From positions 1 through 64,000 of the forward strand of contig NZ_JAKOOW010000033.1 of the NCBI RefSeq assembly GCF_022288825.1: a stretch of 64,000 nt of DNA, written 5' to 3'. The notes beneath the pieces were generated by a model. The model worked only from the letters and a program-made list of their open reading frames with translations. It made no database searches and was not told the origin of the DNA. The position numbers were made by a program, and so were the translations under genes. Shown piece after piece: positions 52,672-61,288 of the stretch. The first letter of the stretch is position 1. Each line of letters starts with the position of its first letter. This DNA comes from Kingella pumchi (GTDB lineage: Bacteria; Pseudomonadota; Gammaproteobacteria; Burkholderiales; Neisseriaceae).

Positions 52672-54576
52672 ATGATCAACATCACCCTGCCCGACGGCTC
52701 AGTCCGCCAATACGAAGCCCCCACCACCGTCATGCAAATCGCCCAATCCATCGGCTCCGGGCTTGCCAAGGCAACCGTCGCCGGCAAAGTAAACGGCATC
52801 CTGCGCGACGCGTCCGACCCGATTAACCAAGACGCCGCCGTGCAAATCATCACCCCCAAAGACCCCGAAGGCGTGGAAATCATCCGCCACTCCTGCGCCC
52901 ACCTGGTCGGCCACGCGGTCAAACAGCTTTATCCCGATGCCAAAATGGTAATTGGCCCAGTGATTGAAGACGGCTTTTATTACGACATCGCCACCGACAA
53001 ACCTTTCACCCCCGAAGACGTCGCTGCCATCGAAGCGCGGATGAAAGAGCTGATCAACCAAAACTACGACGTGATCAAAGTGATGACCCCGCGCGCCCAA
53101 ACCATCCAAACCTTCCAAGAGCGCGGCGAAGAATACAAGCTGCGCCTGATTGAAGACATGCCCGACGTGCAGGAAATGGGGCTGTACCACCATCAGGAAT
53201 ACGTCGATATGTGCCGCGGCCCGCACGTGCCCAACACCCGTTTCCTGAAAAACTTCAAGCTCACCAAGCTGGCGGGTGCCTACTGGCGCGGCGACAGCAA
53301 CAACGAAATGCTGCAACGCATCTACGGCACCGCCTGGGCGAGCAAAGAAGAGCTGGCCGCCTACATCCAGCGCATCGAAGAAGCCGAAAAACGCGACCAC
53401 CGCAAACTTGGCCGCCAGCTCGATCTGTTCCACCTGCAAGACGAAGCCCCCGGCATGGTGTTCTGGCACCCGCGCGGCTGGACGCTGTGGCAGATTATCG
53501 AGCAGCACATGCGCCGCGAGCTCGACGCCGCCGGCTACCGCGAAGTCAAAACCCCGCAGATTCTCGACAAAACTTTCTGGGAAAAATCCGGCCACTGGGA
53601 AAACTATAAAGACAATATGTTCACCACCCAGTCGGAAAAGCGCGAATACGCCGTCAAACCGATGAACTGCCCCGGCCACGTGCAAATATTCAACCACGGC
53701 CTGCGCTCCTACCGCGATTTGCCCATGCGCCTGGCCGAATTCGGCTCCTGCCACCGCAACGAACCCAGCGGTGCCCTGCACGGCCTGATGCGCGTGCGCG
53801 GCTTTGTGCAGGATGATGCCCATATCTTCTGCAGCGAAGAGCAGATTACCGCCGAAGCCCGCGACTTCAACCAGCTGGTGATGAAAATCTATAAACAGTT
53901 CGGCTTTGAAAACGTCAGCGTCAAACTCTCGCTGCGCCCCGAAAAACGCGCCGGCTCCGACGAAATCTGGGACAAAGCCGAACAAGGCCTGCGCGACGCG
54001 CTCACCGCCTGCGGCATCCAATGGGAAGAGCTGCCTGGCGAAGGCGCCTTCTACGGCCCCAAAGTCGAATACCACATCAAAGACGCACTCGGCCGCTCCT
54101 GGCAGTGCGGCACCATACAGCTTGATTTTGTGCTGCCCGAGCGTCTCGGCGCCGAATACGTTACCGAAGACAACGGCCGCGCCCGCCCCGTAATGCTGCA
54201 CCGCGCGATTTTGGGCTCGATGGAACGCTTTATCGGCATCCTGATCGAAGAGCACGCCGGCTCCTTCCCGCTGTGGCTCGCCCCCGTGCAGATGGTGGTG
54301 ATGAACATCACCGAAAAACAGGCCGACTACTGCCGCGACGTCGCCGCCCAACTGCAAGCCGCCGGCCTGCGCGCCGAGCTGGATCTGCGCAACGAAAAAA
54401 TCGGCTACAAAATCCGCGACAACAGCCAATACCGCTACCCCTACCAAGTCGTCGTCGGCGACAAGGAAAAAGAAAACGGCCAAGTCGCCGTACGCCGCAA
54501 AGGCGAAGACCTGGGCAGCATGAGCGTGGCAGCGTTTGTCGAGCTGCTGCAGAAAGAATTGACGCAAGCAGCCTGA
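52672..54576 (+). CDS. thrS: threonyl-tRNA synthetase
   Basis: The 634-residue class II enzyme has an N-terminal TGS domain (INITLPDGSVRQYEAPTT), the editing domain with HSCAHLVGHAVKQL, the catalytic core with KPMNCPGHVQIF (zinc-binding Cys) and MRLAEFGSCHRNEPSGALHG, and an anticodon-binding C-terminus. CGGAG lies about 8 bases before the ATG. The C-terminal Gln-Ala-Ala-stop is supplied by a DUS. In other bacteria infC follows; it does not here. Confidence 0.97.
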   Translation: MINITLPDGSVRQYEAPTTVMQIAQSIGSGLAKATVAGKVNGILRDASDPINQDAAVQIITPKDPEGVEIIRHSCAHLVGHAVKQLYPDAKMVIGPVIEDGFYYDIATDKPFTPEDVAAIEARMKELINQNYDVIKVMTPRAQTIQTFQERGEEYKLRLIEDMPDVQEMGLYHHQEYVDMCRGPHVPNTRFLKNFKLTKLAGAYWRGDSNNEMLQRIYGTAWASKEELAAYIQRIEEAEKRDHRKLGRQLDLFHLQDEAPGMVFWHPRGWTLWQIIEQHMRRELDAAGYREVKTPQILDKTFWEKSGHWENYKDNMFTTQSEKREYAVKPMNCPGHVQIFNHGLRSYRDLPMRLAEFGSCHRNEPSGALHGLMRVRGFVQDDAHIFCSEEQITAEARDFNQLVMKIYKQFGFENVSVKLSLRPEKRAGSDEIWDKAEQGLRDALTACGIQWEELPGEGAFYGPKVEYHIKDALGRSWQCGTIQLDFVLPERLGAEYVTEDNGRARPVMLHRAILGSMERFIGILIEEHAGSFPLWLAPVQMVVMNITEKQADYCRDVAAQLQAAGLRAELDLRNEKIGYKIRDNSQYRYPYQVVVGDKEKENGQVAVRRKGEDLGSMSVAAFVELLQKELTQAA

Positions 54577-54804
54577 AAACGGCATTAAGGCAGCCTGAAA
54601 AGTGTTTTTAGGCTGCCTGAAGCGCTGTAGCGCAGGCTGTTCGCCTAAATCCTACCAGACTGCCCCCATCGGACGACTGCCCGTTTTTTTTTATTATTAC
54701 GGAAGCCTGAAAGGGCGGAGTGTTTTCAGGCTGCTTGGGTGCGGGAGTAGGGGAAAGCGGTAAGTCTGCTGCGAATCGCAAGGGCGCAGGCAGCCTGAAA
54801 GGCA

Positions 54805-54836
54805 AAAACGGCACCGTGGAAACGCGGTGCCGTTTT
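54805..54836. terminator. terminator after the lpd-like gene
   Basis: AAAACGGCACCG (54805-54816) and its exact complement (54825-54836) form a 12-bp stem with an 8-base loop, downstream of the minus-strand dehydrogenase gene. The rest of 54577-54868 has DUS copies but no supported gene. Confidence 0.7.
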
Positions 54837-54868
54837 ATTTTTGGTTTGAGTTTGACTGCTCAGCGCTT

Positions 54869-56299
54869 TCAGGCTGCCTGATGGTCGTAGCGCAGCTTGG
54901 ACTGCACGTCGCGCAGGGCGGTGCGCAGGCCTTCTTCGACGACGGGGTGGTAGAAGGGCATGTCGAGCATCTGCGCCACGGTCAGCCCCTGCTGGTGCGA
55001 CCAAGCGAGCAGGTGGGCGATGTGTTCGGCGGCGGGGCCGAACATTTCGGCGCCGAGCAAGCGACCGCTGCCTTGTTCGGCATAAACGCGCAAATGACCC
55101 TGGTTTTTCAGCATCACGCGGCTGCGACCTTGGTTTTTGAAGGAAACTTCGCCGATGGCGACGGCGCTGTCAAAGCGCTCGCCGTAGCGCTGCTGCAGGG
55201 CGGTGTAGCGCTCGCCGGCGCTGGCTATCTGCGGGTCGGTGAAGACCACGCCGATGGGGCTGCGGCGCAGGCCGGGGCGCACGTCGGGGTAGCGGCCGGC
55301 ATTGTCGCCGGCGATTTTGCCCTGGTCGCTGGCTTCGTGCAGCAGGGGCAGCTGGTTGGAAGCATCGCCGGCGATAAAGATGTGCGGAATGCTGGTCTGC
55401 ATGGTGTGCGGGTCGGCCACCGGCACGCCGCGCGCGTCGGTAACGATATTCAGGTTTTCCAGGCCGATGTTGTCGGTATTGGGCACACGGCCGGCGGCAG
55501 CCAGCGCGTAATCGGCAACAAAGCGGCCGCTTTGGCCGTTTTCTTCCCAGTCCACCACCACTTTGCCGTTTTCATCGAGCGAAACCTGGGTGCGGCTGTC
55601 CAGATGCAGGGTCAGCTCTTGGCTGAAGCTGGCAACGGCTTCGCGGCGGATCACCGGATCGGCCAGGCCGGCCAGATTGCCGCTGACGCCGAAGATTTCG
55701 ACTTTAACACCCAGCCGCGACAGCGCCTGGCCGAGTTCGAGACCGATCACGCCGGGGCCGAACACGGCAACGCTCTCGGGCAGATCGTCCCAAGAAAAAA
55801 CGTCGTCATTGACAATCAGACGGTCGCCCAAAGGCTGCCACTGCGGCAGAATCAGCGGGCGCGAGCCGGTGGCAATCACGATGCGCTCGGCACTGATGCG
55901 GGTGTGGCCGCCGACTTCGACGGTGTGCTCGTCGATAAATTTGGCTTCGCCCATAATGCGGCGCTCGGCCGGCCAGGCTTCGACATCTTCCAGCACGAAA
56001 CCGACGAAACGGTCGCGCTCGGCTTTGACCCGCGCCATCACTTCGCGGCCGTCGGTGCGCACGCTGGCGGTATCGAGATGGATGCCGAAAGGGGCGGTGT
56101 GCAGGGCGTGGTGGCGGGCTTCGGCGGCGGCGATCAGCAGTTTGGAGGGCATGCAGCCGACGCGGGCGCAGGTGGTGCCGAAAACGGTGCTCTCAACCAG
56201 ATAAACGTTGTCGGTGAATTGGCGGGCGTGGCGGAAGGCGCCCATGCCGGCGGTGCCGCCGCCGATAACCAGTACGTCTGCTTGGATCTGTTTCATCAT
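54869..56299 (-). CDS. dihydrolipoamide dehydrogenase-like flavoprotein disulfide reductase
   Basis: The 476-residue protein has an FAD motif (VLVIGGGTAGMGAF), the redox-active disulfide Cys44/Cys49 in GTTCARVGCMPSKLL, NAD-binding VAVFGPGVIGLELGQALSRLG, IFIAGDASN and the C-terminal His451-Pro/Glu456 dyad (FYHPVVEEGL). The disulfide loop differs from the usual GGTCLNVGCIPSK, and no 2-oxo-acid dehydrogenase genes are nearby, so a free-standing reductase role is possible. The stop is DUS-encoded. Confidence 0.83.
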   Translation of the reverse strand: MMKQIQADVLVIGGGTAGMGAFRHARQFTDNVYLVESTVFGTTCARVGCMPSKLLIAAAEARHHALHTAPFGIHLDTASVRTDGREVMARVKAERDRFVGFVLEDVEAWPAERRIMGEAKFIDEHTVEVGGHTRISAERIVIATGSRPLILPQWQPLGDRLIVNDDVFSWDDLPESVAVFGPGVIGLELGQALSRLGVKVEIFGVSGNLAGLADPVIRREAVASFSQELTLHLDSRTQVSLDENGKVVVDWEENGQSGRFVADYALAAAGRVPNTDNIGLENLNIVTDARGVPVADPHTMQTSIPHIFIAGDASNQLPLLHEASDQGKIAGDNAGRYPDVRPGLRRSPIGVVFTDPQIASAGERYTALQQRYGERFDSAVAIGEVSFKNQGRSRVMLKNQGHLRVYAEQGSGRLLGAEMFGPAAEHIAHLLAWSHQQGLTVAQMLDMPFYHPVVEEGLRTALRDVQSKLRYDHQAA

Positions 56300-56483
56300 G
56301 CTCTCTTCTCTTTCTGTGAAAAAGCCGCCGCGGTTTACGACGGGGTCGGACTAAAATTAACGAGTTATTCAGGCAGCCTGCCTGCGAAAGGAAAGCTGCC
56401 TGAATAACCCGCAGGCTATTCAGGGGACGGCCGGGAAAAGGAGGAGAAAACCCTTCCGCCCTAGAGATGTTCAACCCGAATGA

Positions 56484-57230
56484 TTATTTCAGGTAAGCGG
56501 CCAATTCGTCGCTGCCGCCGATGTGTTTGCCGCCGATGAAAACCTGCGGTACGGAGGTTTTGCCGGTGATGGCGCGCACGGAAGTAACGGTGGCGTCTTT
56601 GCCCAAAACGATTTCTTCGTAGCTCAGGCCTTTTTCTTTCAGCAGGGCTTTGGCTTTGGCGCAGAAGGGGCAGCCGGGTTTGGTGAACAGGGTGATGGAA
56701 TCCTGGTCTTTCCAGTTCGGATCGATGTATTTGATCATGGTGTCGGCGTCGGATACTTCAAAGGGGTCGCCTTCTTTAACCGGCTCGATGAACATTTTTT
56801 CGATTTTGCCGTCGTTCACCAGCATGGAGTAGCGCCAAGAACGATCACCGAAGCCCAGGCCTTCTTTACCTACCAGCATGCCCATGCCGCGGGTGAATTC
56901 GCCGTTGCCGTCGGGTACCGCGGTGATGTTTTCGGCTTCCTGGTCTTTCAGCCAGGCGTTCATTACGAAGGTGTCGTTTACCGATACGCACAGGATGCTG
57001 TCGATGCCGCGGGCGAAGAACTGTTTGGCCAGTTCGTTGTAACGGGGCAGGTGGGTGGAAGAGCAGGTGGGAGTGAAGGCGCCGGGCAGGGAGAAGACTA
57101 CGACTTTTTTGCCTTTGAACAAATCGTCGGTGGAAACGTCCACCCAGGCATCGCCCTGGCGGGTGTGGAATACGACGGCAGGAACGTTTTGGCCTACCAG
57201 TTCTTGTTCGGTTTTGATGTTGACTGACAT
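56484..57230 (-). CDS. peroxiredoxin-glutaredoxin fusion protein
   Basis: The 248-residue protein joins a Prx5-like peroxiredoxin (peroxidatic Cys56 in LPGAFTPTCSSTHLP) to a glutaredoxin (CPFC at 187-190, TSVPQVFIGG). It reduces hydroperoxides using glutathione without a separate glutaredoxin, as in Haemophilus and Neisseria. CGGAG precedes ATG 57230; a start further upstream is unlikely because the promoter lies there. oxyR is not adjacent. Confidence 0.95.
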   Translation of the reverse strand: MSVNIKTEQELVGQNVPAVVFHTRQGDAWVDVSTDDLFKGKKVVVFSLPGAFTPTCSSTHLPRYNELAKQFFARGIDSILCVSVNDTFVMNAWLKDQEAENITAVPDGNGEFTRGMGMLVGKEGLGFGDRSWRYSMLVNDGKIEKMFIEPVKEGDPFEVSDADTMIKYIDPNWKDQDSITLFTKPGCPFCAKAKALLKEKGLSYEEIVLGKDATVTSVRAITGKTSVPQVFIGGKHIGGSDELAAYLK

Positions 57231-57276
57231 ATCTGAAAACTCCGTGTTTGGGTTGGGAAACTTATTGACGGGGCGG

Positions 57277-57306
57277 ATTATAAGGACAGTCGCCGACAAA
57301 TGACAA
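57277..57306 (-). promoter_or_regulatory. promoter of the Prx-Grx gene
   Basis: TTGTCA (57306-57301), 18 bases, TATAAT (57282-57277) on the minus strand, giving a leader of about 40 bases. Confidence 0.65.
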
Positions 57307-57452
57307 TTTATTCTATTTATGGCGCGATAGTGAAAATTATCGGGCGGTGGCGCGGCCTTTGCCAGCGCGCCTGTCGGCGGGATTTCAAGGCTTTGCCGGC
57401 AGCCTGAAAAATATTAAAGGCATGTTCCAATTCAAGCTTGAATGTAAAATTT

Positions 57453-57480
57453 TTGCCTTAATTTGGCTTTTCGGTATAAT
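57453..57480 (+). promoter_or_regulatory. promoter of the candidate non-coding RNA
   Basis: TTGCCT (57453-57458), 16 bases, TATAAT (57475-57480) on the plus strand, pointing at the 3' end of the Abi-like gene. No credible protein gene follows it. Confidence 0.65.
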
Positions 57481-57487
57481 TACTGCC

Positions 57488-57550
57488 AACAACTCCCCCG
57501 GCTTTGCCAACCCGATGTGGTTGGATCGACAAGGCTGGGGGCTTTCTTTT
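57488..57550 (+). ncRNA. candidate structured RNA convergent with the AbiF-like gene
   Basis: About 63 nt. An 11-bp stem (57495-57505 with 57531-57541, three G-U pairs) encloses a 6-bp hairpin (CCAACC 57507-57512 with GGTTGG 57519-57524). Its loop bases CGAT (57513-57516) are complementary to ATCG (57525-57528), a possible pseudoknot. The stem is followed by CTTTCTTTT, an intrinsic-terminator tail ending 3 bases before the abi stop codon. Similar RNAs near abiF genes have been reported from comparative genomics; type III antitoxin RNAs are also pseudoknots. Function is inferred. Confidence 0.6.
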
Positions 57551-57552
57551 GC

Positions 57553-58482
57553 CTATCTTCTGTGCCACAACCGCCAATTTTTGGGGGTGGTGGTCACGCC
57601 CATCTGTTCAAGGGATATTGCTGAATTCTCAACGGATGGGAAGTCGGCCAGCAATGATAAAAATCTCTCACCCCATTGAGATTCGGGGCAAATAATATCC
57701 AGCATTCGTTTCATCAGACAAAAATAAACAAACGAGCGGCCTACAGGCAGAATTTTCCATTCTTCATCGCCCAAACCTTTCAAACTGGCTTTAATGGTAA
57801 TGTCCCGATTCCATAAGCGGCTGTGGTGCGCTGATATATTTCGGATGATATTGAAAGCGTGCAGGTGAGTTTGCAGATGGCGGCCGTCTTGGAGACGATA
57901 AAACCTAGCAATTCGATTCTTATCTTCTTTTTTCATGCCTTTATAAAGCATGGACATCGTACCGAAATCCCATACTTCACAGGCCACCCATATGGGCAAA
58001 TCAGGATAATGTTCCAGATGATGTTTGACAAAGCTGGTTTCTTTTTCTCGATTTACCAGGTTGTCGTATCTTTCCAACCATTCTGCATGGTTAAAGCAGG
58101 AGTCAAAATGTTGGACATTCTTATGAGCTAACGGGCAATATTTGCCCAAAGTGTATGCAATATTGACTCTCAGTGCAATTTCAATCCGTTCTAAAGCATC
58201 CAATGCCAATTGCCGCAACCGCTTGTCAAACATGTATAGTTTTTTGACATCTTCAAAACTGCTGTCGGGTATGAAGTTGTCTAACCGATTTTGCGGGTTT
58301 TGGGGATCAAATTGGCGAAACGGATAAAGATAACCGCTTAACCGGTAGTATCCTATCGTTCTTAAATACGCCAGAGCTTTTTTCTCGTCGCCAATTTGCA
58401 ATCCCCGGCTTTTTAGAATCTCCAGTTGCTCCTCATACGATTTCCACACTTTCGGCGTTTTCAGGTAATCCTTTTCCATCAT
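57553..58482 (-). CDS. Abi_2/AbiD-AbiF family HEPN protein (abortive infection-like)
   Basis: The 309-residue protein has the Abi_2 N-terminal pattern (SYEEQLEILKSRGLQIGDEKKA, LRTIGYYRLSGYLYPFR) and a HEPN-type RNase signature RNISAHHSRLWNR with Arg214, Asn215 and His219 as R-N-x3-H. Such proteins are abortive-infection effectors against phage, thought to cut RNA when released. The gene is clearly poorer in GC than its neighbours and has no DUS inside, so it is probably acquired. It starts 31 bases after metW on the same strand; ATG 58482 and 58479 are both possible, without a strong ribosome-binding site. The convergent RNA at its 3' end may be its antitoxin. Confidence 0.85.
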   Translation of the reverse strand: MMEKDYLKTPKVWKSYEEQLEILKSRGLQIGDEKKALAYLRTIGYYRLSGYLYPFRQFDPQNPQNRLDNFIPDSSFEDVKKLYMFDKRLRQLALDALERIEIALRVNIAYTLGKYCPLAHKNVQHFDSCFNHAEWLERYDNLVNREKETSFVKHHLEHYPDLPIWVACEVWDFGTMSMLYKGMKKEDKNRIARFYRLQDGRHLQTHLHAFNIIRNISAHHSRLWNRDITIKASLKGLGDEEWKILPVGRSFVYFCLMKRMLDIICPESQWGERFLSLLADFPSVENSAISLEQMGVTTTPKNWRLWHRR

Positions 58483-58513
58483 CAATTCAACTTGTAATAG
58501 TGGGAGAAACGCT

Positions 58514-59095
58514 TTAGCCGACGCGGTAAAACGCCAGACTGCCCAACAGATTGGGCAGGATGCTGACGCGGCGGCCGGCGGTCATTACCGCGCGCTCGAG
58601 CACGCGGATGCGGTTTTTGGCGCACAGCGCGTCGAAGTCCTGCAGGGTGCACCAGTGGATGTTGGGGGTGTTGTACCATTGGTAGGGCATGCGCTCGGAC
58701 ACGGGCATATGGCCGCCCAGCGCGATTTGCAGGCGGTTTTTCCAGTAGCCGAAATTGGGAAAGCTTACAATCGCCTGCCCGGCGATGCGGGTCAGGTCGC
58801 GCAGGATGGTTTCGGTGTTCTGCATCGCCTGGATGGTCTGGCTTAAGACGATGAGGTCGAAACTGTGGTCGTCGAAGGCGGAAAGACCCTGCTCCAAATC
58901 GGCCTGTATCACGTTGACGCCGCGGCCGATGGCAGCCTGAACGCCGGCGGGGTCGATTTCGATGCCGTAGCCGCTGCAGTTTTTGTGGCGCATCAGCGCG
59001 GCCAGCAGTTCGCCGTCGCCGCAGCCCAAATCGAGTACGTGCGAGCCAGCGGGGATCCAGTCGTAAATCAGTTGTAAGTCGTCGCGTAGTTTCAT
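58514..59095 (-). CDS. metW: methionine biosynthesis protein MetW
   Basis: The 193-residue class I methyltransferase-fold protein has the SAM-binding loop VLDLGCGDGELL (residues 20-31), the FDLIVLSQTIQAM segment and FPNFGYWKNRLQI. MetW works with MetX in homoserine acylation. Its ATG overlaps the stop of the upstream small gene by 4 bases. Confidence 0.94.
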   Translation of the reverse strand: MKLRDDLQLIYDWIPAGSHVLDLGCGDGELLAALMRHKNCSGYGIEIDPAGVQAAIGRGVNVIQADLEQGLSAFDDHSFDLIVLSQTIQAMQNTETILRDLTRIAGQAIVSFPNFGYWKNRLQIALGGHMPVSERMPYQWYNTPNIHWCTLQDFDALCAKNRIRVLERAVMTAGRRVSILPNLLGSLAFYRVG

Positions 59096-59457
59096 TGCTG
59101 CTCTTGGGTGGTTTTCAGGCTGCTTTGCTCAAGATGCCATTGTTGTTCCTGCGAATCCCACAGCAGATAGGGCGGGTCGTAGCCGTCGTCGTAGATCAGG
59201 CGGTAGCCGCCGCGGCCGTCGGGGCGGTAGTTGGGCTGCCAGCCTTGGGCTTTGGTGTGCAGAAAACCGAGTGCTTTGAGGCCGGCGGTGTCGTTCTGGT
59301 CGGGCAGGCGGCCGTGCTCTTGGCGGTAGCGCTCGATATTGGCATTGATGCGCTCGCCCAATTCGATGTCTTTGTGGCGGCGCCATTCAAGCGGCATGTA
59401 GGTGTAGGCCAGGGCGATAAGGATGATGGCGGCGATGCCGGCAAGGGTCTGTTTCAT
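59092..59457 (-). CDS. small membrane-anchored protein inside the metX-metW cluster
   Basis: The 121-residue product has one N-terminal helix (about residues 5-21) and then a periplasmic-looking domain (HKDIELGERINANIERYRQEHGRLPDQNDTAGLKALGF) resembling the head of a type II pseudopilin-like (GspG/PilE) fragment, and PNYRPDGRGGYRLIYDDGYDPPYLLWDS. It overlaps metW by 4 bases and follows metX by 3. Its role in methionine synthesis, if any, is unknown. Confidence 0.7.
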   Translation of the reverse strand: MKQTLAGIAAIILIALAYTYMPLEWRRHKDIELGERINANIERYRQEHGRLPDQNDTAGLKALGFLHTKAQGWQPNYRPDGRGGYRLIYDDGYDPPYLLWDSQEQQWHLEQSSLKTTQEQQ

Positions 59458-59460
59458 GGT

Positions 59461-60585
59461 TTACACCGCGATATTGGCCATATAGGTGCGCACGGCGGCG
59501 ATGTAGTCGGCGTCTTCCATCAGAAAGGCGTCGTGGCCGTGGGTGGACTGGATTTCGGCGTAGCACACGCTTTTGCGCTCGGCCACCAGCGCGCGCACCA
59601 GTTCGCGCGAGCGCTCGGGCGAGAAGCGCCAGTCGCTGCTGAAGCTGGCAACGAAAAAGGCAGCCTGAACTTTACGCAGCGCGGCGCGCAAATCGTTGCC
59701 GGCCGCGGCGGCGGGGTCGAAATAGTCGAGCGCTTTGGTCATCAGCAGATAGGTATCGGCGTCGAAACGCTCGGAGAACTTGTCGCCCTGATAGCGCAGA
59801 TAGCTTTCGACTTCAAAATCGACGCCGTAGTCGTAGCGGTAGCGGTTTTCGTGCAGACTGCGGCCGAACTTGGCGCCCAGGCCGTGTTCGGCCAGATAGG
59901 TGATGTGCCCCATCATACGGGCGATACGCAGGCCGCGGCGCGGTTTGGTTTGGTGGCGGGCGTAGTGGCCGCCGTGAAAATCGGGGTCGGTAATGATGGC
60001 CTGGCGGGCGACGTCGTTAAAAGCGATGTTCTGCGTGCTCAGGCGCGGCGCGGAGGCGATAACCAGCGCGTGGCGCAGGCGCTCGGGAAACTCGATGCTC
60101 CATTGCAGCGCCTGCATGCCGCCAAGGCTGCCGCCGACCACCGCCGCCCATTGGCCGATGCCGAAATAATCCGCCAGCCGCGCCTGCGAGCGCACCCAGT
60201 CGGACACCGTAACCAGCGGGAAATCGGCGCCGTAGGCTTCGCCGGTTTCGGGATTGGCCGAAGCGGGACCGCTGCTGCCGTCGCAGCCGCCCAGATTGTT
60301 GAGGGCGACGACGAAAAAGCGGTCGGTGTCGATGGGCTTGCCCGCACCGACCATATTGTCCCACCAGCCCGGGTGTTTGTCGTCGGCGTGGTGGCGGCCG
60401 GCAACGTGGTGGTTGCCGGAGAGCGCGTGGCAGATCAGTACCGCATTGCTTTTGTCGGCATTCAGGCTGCCGTAGGTTTCCACCATCAGATCGAAGCGCG
60501 GCAGCGAGCGGCCGTTTTGCAGGGCAAAAGGCTCGTCAAAGGAAATCAGCTGCGGGCGGACGATGGTGGTGCTGGTAACGGACAT
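59461..60585 (-). CDS. metX: homoserine O-acyltransferase MetX
   Basis: The 374-residue alpha/beta hydrolase acylates homoserine in methionine synthesis. The nucleophile Ser153 lies in GGSLGGMQALQW and the catalytic His in STHGHDAFL near the end; ALSGNHHVAG and NNLGGCDGSSGP are also typical. Acetyl or succinyl use cannot be decided by eye. ATG 60585 is chosen because the upstream open frame contains translated DUS. Confidence 0.95.
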   Translation of the reverse strand: MSVTSTTIVRPQLISFDEPFALQNGRSLPRFDLMVETYGSLNADKSNAVLICHALSGNHHVAGRHHADDKHPGWWDNMVGAGKPIDTDRFFVVALNNLGGCDGSSGPASANPETGEAYGADFPLVTVSDWVRSQARLADYFGIGQWAAVVGGSLGGMQALQWSIEFPERLRHALVIASAPRLSTQNIAFNDVARQAIITDPDFHGGHYARHQTKPRRGLRIARMMGHITYLAEHGLGAKFGRSLHENRYRYDYGVDFEVESYLRYQGDKFSERFDADTYLLMTKALDYFDPAAAAGNDLRAALRKVQAAFFVASFSSDWRFSPERSRELVRALVAERKSVCYAEIQSTHGHDAFLMEDADYIAAVRTYMANIAV

Positions 60586-60697
60586 GGCAAAGGCGGGCAA
60601 AACGGATGGGGTGGTTTTCAGGCTGCCGCTGTCGGCACAGGCGCCGTTGGGCAGCCTGAAAGCGGCAAAGGGCGCGATTTTAGCACTTTGCAGCGTT

Positions 60698-61114
60698 TCA
60701 GGCTGCTTTGGGTGCGTAGCTGTCGCTGCCGCTGGCTTTTTCGATAAATTCGATTTTGTAGCCGTCGGGGTCTTCGACAAAGGCGATTACCGTGCTGCCG
60801 TGCTTCATCGGCGCGGCTTCGCGCACCACTTTGCCGCCTTTGGCGCGCACGGCATCGCAGGCTGCGGCGGCGTTGTCGGTTTCGATGGCGATGTGGCCGT
60901 AGGCGCTGCCCAAATCGTAGCCGTCGGTGTCCCAGTTATGGGTGAGTTCGAGCACGGTGCTGTCGTGTTCTTCGCCGTAACCGACAAAGGCTAGCGTGAA
61001 GCGGCCTTCGGGGTAGTCTTTGCGGCGCAGCAGCTTCATGCCCAGCACTTCGGTGTAAAAGGCCAGCGAGCGTTCGAGATTGCCGACGCGCAGCATGGTG
61101 TGGAGTAGGCGCAT
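60698..61114 (-). CDS. gloA: lactoylglutathione lyase (glyoxalase I)
   Basis: The 138-residue enzyme converts the methylglyoxal-glutathione adduct to lactoylglutathione. The metal ligands His5 (LLHTML), Glu56 (LELTHN), His74 (YGHIAIE) and a C-terminal Glu (YKIEFIE) are present. The last two residues and the stop are DUS-encoded (Lys-Ala-Ala). Confidence 0.95.
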   Translation of the reverse strand: MRLLHTMLRVGNLERSLAFYTEVLGMKLLRRKDYPEGRFTLAFVGYGEEHDSTVLELTHNWDTDGYDLGSAYGHIAIETDNAAAACDAVRAKGGKVVREAAPMKHGSTVIAFVEDPDGYKIEFIEKASGSDSYAPKAA

Positions 61115-61245
61115 GGTGGGTTCCTTGTGGTTGTGGTTTGGGGTGTGGGCAGTTTCGCGGCGCGGCGCGGACTGCTTGGGGTTTTTCAGGCAGCCTGAAG
61201 CCTTTCAGGCTGTCGGTATACTCTGTAATTTACAGGATTTCGGCT

Positions 61246-61263
61246 GTAGGGTGCGCACCCTAC
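61246..61263. repeat. 18-bp perfect palindrome of the GTGCGCACC family
   Basis: GTAGGGTGCGCACCCTAC, a shortened form of the 21-bp dispersed element, between gloA and the aminotransferase gene. Confidence 0.65.
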
Positions 61264-61288
61264 GGATTTTCAGGCTGCTTTTGAACTT

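Noticed and set aside
57347..57679. Plus-strand 110-codon frame over the candidate RNA
   Set aside because: It starts upstream of the promoter, spans the RNA hairpin and terminator and runs into the abi gene; it has no ribosome-binding site or family features.
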